Shown here piece after piece: positions 1 to 4,360 of a DNA stretch of 6,784 bases (the stretch's first letter is position 1; each line of letters opens with the position of its first letter). Both the position numbers and the translations under genes were made by a program. The DNA is from Taishania sp045629585 (GTDB taxonomy: Bacteria > Bacteroidota > Bacteroidia > Flavobacteriales_D > Crocinitomicaceae). The notes beneath the pieces are model-generated. The model was given only the letters and a program-made list of their open reading frames with translations, was not told where the DNA came from and ran no database searches. The DNA is taken from NCBI GenBank assembly GCA_045629585.1, contig JAZQRM010000070.1:1-6784 (forward strand), given 5' to 3'.

Positions 1-142
1 TCCATCGCATTACGGCGCGAGATCGCCTATGCTCTGTCTTCAGCTCTTGGCAGAGCTTCTTGATTGATGATTGGGTTACATTCTCTAACAATTTTTGCAA
101 AAGGGAAAGCTGCTACAGTATAAGCTGTAACAACTTTCGATA
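1..142. other. Left edge, no identifiable gene
   Basis: I see no recognisable gene here. The first 60 bases are richer in G+C than the rest of the window. A plus-strand frame is open from base 1 to a TGA at 61-63 and would encode a 20-residue tail (it includes LRREIAYAL), so this could be the 3' end of an unidentified gene convergent with rtcB; the fragment is too short to judge. Two small hairpins are possible, GGCG/CGCC (14-27) and AGCTCT-TGGC-AGAGCT (42-57). Neither is followed by a clean T-run, so I do not call a terminator for rtcB. Confidence 0.2.
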
Positions 143-1561
143 TTAATCTTCATAGCTACCATCATCTGCCATCCGAACCATTTTAGGAGTAAAGGTAGCA
201 ACGACAATAACCAATTCTTGTTGTGCTGCCATTACTTGATGGATATCCTTGTATGCCAAAGGGGATTCATCTAGTCCTGCGCCAACAAGCGTTACATTAT
301 GATCTTGGAGAATGGATTTCATTGTTTGACTGGTAATTTCCTTTTTTGCTTGCGATCGACTCATCTTCCGTCCTGCACCATGAGAAGCTGAATTCAGAGA
401 AGCAGGCTCGCCCTTCCCTCTAACCAGAAAACCAGGTGCTGTCATGGAACCGGGAATTATACCCATCACCTCTTTACTTGCCGGTGTAGCACCTTTTCGA
501 TGAACAATTACCTCTTCCCCATTATGGATTTCTTTCCAAGCGAAATTATGATGATTTTCTACTTTTGCCAAAACCTGCGCTCCGATTGCTTTTTGCATTT
601 TCTGATGAATCACCTCATGACATGCTGATGCATACTCTCCTGCTAGATTCATCGCTAGCCAGTACTCCATTCCTTCTTGGGATTTCAAATCCAAGTATGC
701 TAAATTCACCGCTTCTTTAGGCAGGATACATTTACTTTTAGCAATACGCGTATATTCCCCCGCAATCATTGCGCCCATTCCACGCGAACCAGAATGCGTC
801 AACAAGGCAAGGTACTTCCCTTTTTCTATGTTTAACACTTCATCTTTCTCCTTGAACTCCAAAATACCAAATTCCACGAAATGATTCCCACCACCAGATG
901 ATCCCAACTGTGCCCACGCTTTATCACGCAAAGCCTTCACAAAAGGTATTTCATCAAAGACTGTATTTGCTAACACTTCATGATCACTTTTGTATTGTCC
1001 TCTAAAACCATTTCCTGCCCCAAAATTTGATTGAGCAATCAGCTCTCTTTTGAATTTCGCCTGATTTTCAAGAAAAAAATCTTCCTTAATGTCGTAGATA
1101 GACAAAGCCATTCGACAACCAATATCCACACCCACACCATAAGGTATTATTGCATCTTTAGTCGCTAACACCCCACCGATAGGCAAACCATACCCTGGAT
1201 GTGCATCTGGCATCAGCGCACCTGCTACTGCTACGGGCAACTTCATGGCCACATTCATTTGTCTTAAAGCTCCTTCTTCAATTGCCTCCTTTCCGAAAAT
1301 CGCATATTCTTTTCCGACTTCATTTAAGGGAATTGTTTGGTCTTCTCTCTCTTTTTGGTAAGCAATCAATTCTTGCGCTAGTGCATACCAACGATCTGTA
1401 TCGAGTACATCAAAAGGATTTTGTACGACCTGCTGTAACTCAACTAATAATCTCTTTTTATTCTCTTCTTTTACTTCTTCAAGCATTGTTAATGCCAAAC
1501 CTAGTACACGGTTTTGTTCGAAACCTATTCTCAACAAATCACGGCCAGTAATTGCTTTCAT
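143..1561 (-). CDS. rtcB: RtcB family RNA ligase (tRNA-splicing/RNA-repair ligase)
   Basis: This 472-residue protein belongs to the RtcB family, which uses GTP and Mn2+ to join RNA ends bearing 2',3'-cyclic or 3'-phosphate to 5'-OH ends, as left by ribotoxins and anticodon nucleases. The catalytic landmarks are in order: MPDAHPGYGLPIGG (117-130); GVDIGCR (144-150) with metal ligands D146 and C149; GGGNHFVEFG (223-232) with N226/H227; LTHSGSRG (254-261) with H256; NHHNF (336-340) with H338; HRKGATPA (354-361); GSMTAPGF (371-378); and SHGAGRKMSR (393-402), whose H394 corresponds to the guanylated histidine. The residues expected for activity are present. The C terminus is unusual: it ends TFTPKMVRMADDGSYED instead of the short VxxKG-like tail of E. 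coli and archaeal enzymes. The ATG start lies 13 bases after the slipin stop, which implies co-transcription. It is probably a bacterial paralogue used for repair rather than tRNA splicing (inference). The family call is secure; the biological substrate is not known. Confidence 0.96.
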   Translation of the reverse strand: MKAITGRDLLRIGFEQNRVLGLALTMLEEVKEENKKRLLVELQQVVQNPFDVLDTDRWYALAQELIAYQKEREDQTIPLNEVGKEYAIFGKEAIEEGALRQMNVAMKLPVAVAGALMPDAHPGYGLPIGGVLATKDAIIPYGVGVDIGCRMALSIYDIKEDFFLENQAKFKRELIAQSNFGAGNGFRGQYKSDHEVLANTVFDEIPFVKALRDKAWAQLGSSGGGNHFVEFGILEFKEKDEVLNIEKGKYLALLTHSGSRGMGAMIAGEYTRIAKSKCILPKEAVNLAYLDLKSQEGMEYWLAMNLAGEYASACHEVIHQKMQKAIGAQVLAKVENHHNFAWKEIHNGEEVIVHRKGATPASKEVMGIIPGSMTAPGFLVRGKGEPASLNSASHGAGRKMSRSQAKKEITSQTMKSILQDHNVTLVGAGLDESPLAYKDIHQVMAAQQELVIVVATFTPKMVRMADDGSYED

Positions 1562-1574
1562 TCTCTTATTTTTT

Positions 1575-2660
1575 TTATTTGGTGAAGATTTGTTTTAATT
1601 CCGTCACCACATTGTTACTTCCTGACACAGAAATAGAGTTTATTTTTTCAGCAATTTTCTCTATATATTCCATTTCTTTTAGTTTGAACAACATCTGATT
1701 ATCCTCCATCAATTTAGCTGTATTCAACAAACTTCTGGTAGCTGCGGTTTCCTCCCTTCGAATAATCCCATTGGCTTGCGCTTTTTTCTCAGCTATTAAT
1801 ACTTGATTGATGATATCCCTAATTTCACCTGGTAAGATTACATCCTTTAAGCCTGCATCAAGCACTTCTACTCCAATTATTTGAGCTTTCTTTATTAATA
1901 TTTCAAAAACCTCCTGTGCCAATTCTACCTTCTGTGTCATCAATTCATCAAAAGTTACTTGCCCTACAAGCGAACGAATCGATAACTGCGCATAAGTATA
2001 CAATTGTTTTTGATAGTCATTCGTTTGCAATATGGCTTTTTCAATATCCACCATTTTATACTGAACATTGAAATTCAATCGCAACTGTACTTTATCTTTC
2101 GTTAGCACTTCTTGACCAACAATGTCGATGGATTGCACACGCACATCCGCTTTTTGAACAACAATACTTTGTGTATTTTGCCAATACTGATAAGTCCCTG
2201 CCGTCAATTTTTTGACCATTATCCCATTAACCAAAAGCATCCCTACTTCATAATTTTCTACTCGAAACACTCGAATATAATCCTTCATTAATAGATTGTC
2301 AATGGTAAAGAGCGGTAAGTTTTTTATCTCATAATTGGATCGATTACAAATCGTAAAATTAAAACTATGTCCCTCCTTCCAAAAAGCGTAGATACCTGGC
2401 TTAAGCACACGGTGTAAATTTCCCTTGATTGTCATTAGCGCAATAGAATCATCCTCCACTTCTATCATATCAAGATAATTCGCTAAAAAAGTCTTTTGTA
2501 TTTCATTTAATGAGGAATAGGTATATTCTAAATGAGCCCCTACAATTTTAACATACATATCTCCAAAACACCAATGCACACCACTTTTTAACACCTCTGT
2601 AATCATTCCTTTTCTCACGACAATTCCAACTTGCCCTTCTTTAATTGTTACCCTTTTCAT
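1575..2660 (-). CDS. Slipin-type SPFH/band-7 domain protein
   Basis: This protein of about 361 residues matches the slipin branch of the SPFH/band-7 (stomatin/prohibitin) superfamily. These proteins oligomerise, usually at membranes, as scaffolds. Numbered from the chosen start, the SPFH core spans about 137-300, followed by a long helical, charged segment (about 284-345) typical of SPFH coiled coils. I see no N-terminal transmembrane segment or signal peptide, unlike classical stomatins. Before the core there are two further copies of the core's opening beta-unit, giving three related segments at 10-30, 72-94 and 137-160, each ending in a G-x-(H/Y)-x(0-2)-W-like element. An in-frame ATG lies 14 codons upstream (2702). 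I prefer 2660 because residues MKRVTIKEGQVG look like the usual family start, and because a perfect -7 box at 2722-2729 would leave only about 14 bases of leader for the longer form. The gene is immediately upstream of rtcB. Slipin next to RtcB is a known association in bacterial RNA-repair gene neighbourhoods; the molecular role of slipin there is unresolved. Confidence 0.88.
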   Translation of the reverse strand: MKRVTIKEGQVGIVVRKGMITEVLKSGVHWCFGDMYVKIVGAHLEYTYSSLNEIQKTFLANYLDMIEVEDDSIALMTIKGNLHRVLKPGIYAFWKEGHSFNFTICNRSNYEIKNLPLFTIDNLLMKDYIRVFRVENYEVGMLLVNGIMVKKLTAGTYQYWQNTQSIVVQKADVRVQSIDIVGQEVLTKDKVQLRLNFNVQYKMVDIEKAILQTNDYQKQLYTYAQLSIRSLVGQVTFDELMTQKVELAQEVFEILIKKAQIIGVEVLDAGLKDVILPGEIRDIINQVLIAEKKAQANGIIRREETAATRSLLNTAKLMEDNQMLFKLKEMEYIEKIAEKINSISVSGSNNVVTELKQIFTK

Positions 2661-2721
2661 AACTGTATCTTTATAAATTAAAAAAGTGTCCTTTCGATCC
2701 ATTCCTTCGCTAAATGCGGAA

Positions 2722-2729
2722 CAAAAATA
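2722..2729 (-). promoter_or_regulatory. -7 box of slipin-rtcB promoter
   Basis: On the minus strand, TATTTTTG matches the Bacteroidota -7 consensus TAnnTTTG at every fixed position. It lies 62 bases upstream of the preferred slipin start, and transcription would begin near 2715-2717. No good TTG -33 element is found at 19-21 bases; the closest is a weak TGG at 2748-2750. A weak -33 with a perfect -7 fits an activator-dependent promoter. The inverted repeat at 2734-2759 occupies that position. Confidence 0.5.
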
Positions 2730-2733
2730 TTGT

Positions 2734-2759
2734 TGTAACCCTACTCACCATTAGTTACA
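2734..2759. promoter_or_regulatory. Candidate operator, inverted repeat upstream of slipin-rtcB
   Basis: TGTAAC (2734-2739) and GTTACA (2754-2759) form a perfect 6+6 inverted repeat. The half-sites are 20 bp centre to centre, about two helical turns, so a dimeric regulator could bind one face of the DNA. The repeat begins 4 bases upstream of the slipin -7 box and covers the -33 position, where an activator or repressor would act. The divergent WYL protein is the obvious candidate ligand, but that link is inference. I found no second good copy next to the WYL gene or the ncRNA promoter. Confidence 0.4.
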
Positions 2760-2870
2760 CAAAACTTCCTTTCGTTTTGGCTTTCCTTTGGATTTCGATC
2801 ACCTACAAGCTAGTTATCCAAGCTTTAGCTGAAGTGTCTCCTTTGTCTAACAAAAAAGACTGAATTGCTT

Positions 2871-2889
2871 AAAAGAACACTTGCGTCCT
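2871..2889 (-). terminator. Weak terminator-like hairpin after the tRNA-like RNA
   Basis: On the minus strand AGGAC pairs with GTTCT (one G-U) around the loop GCAAGT, and the 3' arm runs into TTTT (2871-2874). The stem is short and the T-run is only four bases, so it may be a processing boundary or nothing. A T6 run further downstream (2855-2860) lacks a convincing stem directly before it. Confidence 0.25.
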
Positions 2890-2929
2890 GTTTTAAAAGT
2901 GGACCCCTTTTTTTTGGTGCCGAAAAATT

Positions 2930-2985
2930 CGCCATTGCAACCAGCCGCAACTTGACCCTTTATCAAGTGTGGGATTCGAACCCAC
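2930..2985 (-). other. Permuted tRNA-like module B
   Basis: In transcript order: T stem GTGGG/CCCAC with loop TTCGAAT (2985-2969), 3' acceptor strand ACTTGAT (2968-2962), cap AAAGG (2961-2957), and 5' acceptor strand GTCAAGT (2956-2950). The acceptor strands form 7 bp, one of them G-U. A D-arm follows with GG in the loop. In exact tRNA spacing its stem would be CGGC/GGCG (2947-2944 with 2933-2930), with one G-G mismatch. A shifted alternative, TTGC/GCAA (2950-2947 with 2938-2935), is cleaner but takes the last acceptor base. The T-arm and acceptor halves are convincing and the D half less so. The module follows module A almost directly. Confidence 0.6.
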
Positions 2986-2991
2986 GTATGG

Positions 2992-3057
2992 TCCCTTGTT
3001 CTGCCATTGAACTACATTCTATTCAGAATGGTAGGATTCGAACCTACAACCTAGGGG
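2992..3057 (-). other. Permuted tRNA-like module A
   Basis: In transcript order: anticodon-type strand CCCCT (3057-3053), 5-nt variable loop AGGTT (3052-3048), T stem GTAGG/CCTAC around TTCGAAT (3047-3031), 3' acceptor strand CATTCTG (3030-3024), AA, 5' acceptor strand TAGAATG (3021-3015), TA at tRNA positions 8-9 (3014-3013), D stem GTTC/GAAC around AATGGCA (3012-2998), A at position 26 (2997), then AGGGA (2996-2992). The acceptor strands pair over 7 positions (one G-U), and AGGG pairs with CCCT. Spacings equal those of a normal tRNA, including 7-nt acceptor strands abutting the T stem and 2 nt before the D stem. The D loop keeps A14-, G18/G19- and A21-like bases and the T loop keeps TTC-R-A, so the elbow contacts could form. 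With only AA between the strands, the real fold is probably 6 bp capped by GAAU. There is no CCA and no complete anticodon. Confidence 0.78.
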
Positions 3058-3060
3058 TGA

Positions 3061-3144
3061 GAACAGATTCTAAACAAAAACCAGTATACAGCGAACTGCA
3101 CTTCCATGCGTTTTGAAACATAAGATTCGGTTTTTTGTTTGTTC
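3061..3144 (-). other. 5' domain of the candidate ncRNA, long closing helix
   Basis: In the minus-strand transcript, GAACAAACAAAAAACC (3144-3129) can pair with GGTTTTTGTTT (3082-3072) with a single bulged A, and its GAAC also pairs with GTTC (3064-3061) across a 7-nt one-sided internal loop. Inside lies the hairpin GTGCAG-TTCG-CTGTAT (3101-3086; 6 bp including two G-U pairs). The A/U-rich helix is weak per pair, but its length and position, starting just after the predicted transcription start, suggest a folded 5' domain. Confidence 0.45.
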
Positions 3145-3156
3145 CTCTGAACAGTG

Positions 3157-3186
3157 CAAAGATGTCAGTCTATATACGCAACACAA
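3157..3186 (-). promoter_or_regulatory. Promoter of the tRNA-like ncRNA
   Basis: On the minus strand, TTG (3186-3184) is followed after exactly 19 bases by CATCTTTG (3164-3157). This matches the Bacteroidota arrangement TTG-N19-TAnnTTTG except for C at the first position. Transcription would start near 3150. It points toward the tRNA-like modules and away from the WYL gene. It is better spaced than the promoter of the slipin gene, so the RNA could be transcribed independently of the protein operon. Confidence 0.55.
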
Positions 3187-3241
3187 TTGCGCACTTAAAT
3201 AATAGTTAAAAAAAATATAATAAACCAACTAAATCAACGAC

Positions 3242-3268
3242 TTGAATCAGTATTTAATTCTATATTTA
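3242..3268 (+). promoter_or_regulatory. Weak candidate promoter of the WYL gene
   Basis: TTG at 3242-3244 and TATATTTA at 3261-3268 resemble -33 and -7 elements, but the spacer is only 16 bases and the final G of TAnnTTTG is A. The stretch 3195-3260 is very AT-rich and lies between this site and the divergent ncRNA promoter. Treat as tentative. Confidence 0.22.
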
Positions 3269-3334
3269 TCCTATACAATCACAACTACGCAGACCAAATG
3301 CGTACTAATTTTTTATTTAGTAGTAAAAAAAGAA

Positions 3335-4345
3335 ATGGCGACTAATAAATTGGCTTTAATTCGGTATAAAATCATTGATGAATGCCTTCAAAATCGGTTC
3401 AGAAAATGGACATTAGAAGATTTAATCGAGCAAGTCTCTGATGGCTTATATGAAACGGAAGGAATTCATACTGGAATTAGTCGTCGAACGATACAGGCAG
3501 ATATACAATTCATGCGAAGCGATAAACTAGGCTACAACGCACCAATTAAAGTAGTCGATCGGAAGTATTACACCTATGAAGACCCTTCTTTTACTATTAC
3601 TCAGTCTCCTTTAAAAAAGGAAGACGTTCATAAAATGAAGGAAATTGTTAGTTTACTAAAACAATTCAATGGATTTCAATTTCTGGATGAGATGACCGAT
3701 GTGATTGCAAAATTAGAGAACAACATCAACAAATCCTCTAAGGAAACGCCGAATTACATTCAATTTGAAGACAATAAACGATTAAAAGGAATCCATCATC
3801 TAAATGGATTATATCAGGCTATACTTCAGAAACGTCCACTTTTGATCGCTTATCAATCTTTTAATTCTCCAGAACCCAAAAAAGACATTTACCATCCTTA
3901 TTTATTAAAGGAATACCGCAATCGATGGTTTTTGATTTGTAAATCAGATAGTGGAAAGCAGCTTTTAACCTTGGCTTTAGATCGCATAGCTGCATTTTAT
4001 GAGATGGACAGCAAATTATACAAGTCCTATCACGGGATCAATTTTGAGATTTATTATTCCGAATGCATTGGGGTTACGCGTACAGAAGGAAATCGGCCTC
4101 AGAAAATAATTTTAAAAGTGAATACTCGTAATGCTCCATATGTAATCACCAAGCCATTGCATCCTTCCCAACAAATTATCGAACAAGACGAAACAGGAGT
4201 TACCTTCCGAATAGATGTTATTCCGAACTTTGAGTTAGAACGCGAAATTTTGGGTTTTGGTGAATCCATTACTGTAATATCTCCTAGGCATTTAAAAAAG
4301 ATGATAGCCAAAAGGTTACAGAAGGCCACCGAAAACTATCAATAA
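3335..4345 (+). CDS. WYL-domain transcriptional regulator
   Basis: This 336-residue protein has the usual three-part layout of WYL regulators. An N-terminal winged helix-turn-helix occupies about residues 25-61, with WTLEDLIEQV as first helix and SRRTIQADIQFMR as probable recognition helix. The WYL domain is at about 157-227, with RWFLI (197-201) as the signature triplet in WFL form. A WCX-like C-terminal extension is at about 256-329. WYL domains are known or proposed to bind nucleic-acid or nucleotide ligands and control DNA-damage, RNA-repair and phage-defence genes. I chose ATG 3335 rather than the longer open frame from TTG 3242 because the first 31 residues of that frame are hydrophobic, unlike the family, and the ATG is preceded by an A-rich stretch. 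The gene is divergent from the ncRNA and slipin-rtcB, which makes it their likely regulator (inference). It ends 15 bases from the convergent acetyltransferase-nitrilase gene. Confidence 0.9.
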   Translation: MATNKLALIRYKIIDECLQNRFRKWTLEDLIEQVSDGLYETEGIHTGISRRTIQADIQFMRSDKLGYNAPIKVVDRKYYTYEDPSFTITQSPLKKEDVHKMKEIVSLLKQFNGFQFLDEMTDVIAKLENNINKSSKETPNYIQFEDNKRLKGIHHLNGLYQAILQKRPLLIAYQSFNSPEPKKDIYHPYLLKEYRNRWFLICKSDSGKQLLTLALDRIAAFYEMDSKLYKSYHGINFEIYYSECIGVTRTEGNRPQKIILKVNTRNAPYVITKPLHPSQQIIEQDETGVTFRIDVIPNFELEREILGFGESITVISPRHLKKMIAKRLQKATENYQ

Positions 4346-4360
4346 GACTCCAATCAACTT

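Larger units (their letters stand above)
2868..3150 (-). ncRNA. Candidate structured ncRNA with two permuted tRNA-like modules
   Basis: This is a predicted minus-strand RNA of about 280 nt between the WYL gene and the slipin-rtcB operon. It has its own promoter (3157-3186). In transcript order it holds a 5' domain closed by a long A/U-rich helix (3061-3144), tRNA-like module A (2992-3057), tRNA-like module B (2930-2985), and a weak terminator-like hairpin (2871-2889). Both modules run T-arm, acceptor hairpin, D-arm, so they are circular permutations of a tRNA, closed at the acceptor end and open at the anticodon end. No protein gene is credible in this stretch. Bacterial Y RNAs (for example YrlA of the Salmonella rsr-yrlBA-rtcBA locus) also carry a tRNA-mimicking module near RNA-repair genes, so a Y-RNA-like role is one hypothesis; a ligand for the WYL regulator or a partner of RtcB are others. 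The 5' end is inferred from the promoter. The 3' end is uncertain, and the RNA could read through as the slipin-rtcB leader. Confidence 0.7.

Noticed and set aside
14..57. Terminator for rtcB
   Set aside because: The hairpins here are short and lack a T-run on the minus strand.
88..156. Short minus-strand frame starting at an ATG overlapping the rtcB end, rich in Cys
   Set aside because: About 22 codons with no context or conservation evidence; probably chance.
1201..1551. Plus-strand open frame of 116 codons
   Set aside because: It is antisense to rtcB, whose minus-strand frame has all catalytic motifs; this frame has none.
2930..3057. One or two ordinary tRNA genes
   Set aside because: The T-arms come before the D-arms that share their acceptor pairing. 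There is no anticodon loop between a D-arm and the following T-arm (only 12 bases from the end of D stem A to T stem B), and no CCA end. A normal cloverleaf cannot be drawn on either strand.
2865..3116. Plus-strand open frame of 83 codons (contains VWDSNPR and RIRTYN)
   Set aside because: These peptides are typical translations of the antisense of tRNA T-arms (GGATTCGAACC). The frame lies across the tRNA-like RNA and has no protein family features.
3242..3334. Extended N terminus of the WYL protein from TTG 3242
   Set aside because: The extra 31 residues are hydrophobic and unlike the family, while ATG 3335 starts directly before the winged-helix domain.
4099..4329. Minus-strand open frame of 76 codons
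   Set aside because: It is antisense to the C-terminal domain of the WYL regulator and has no recognisable features.
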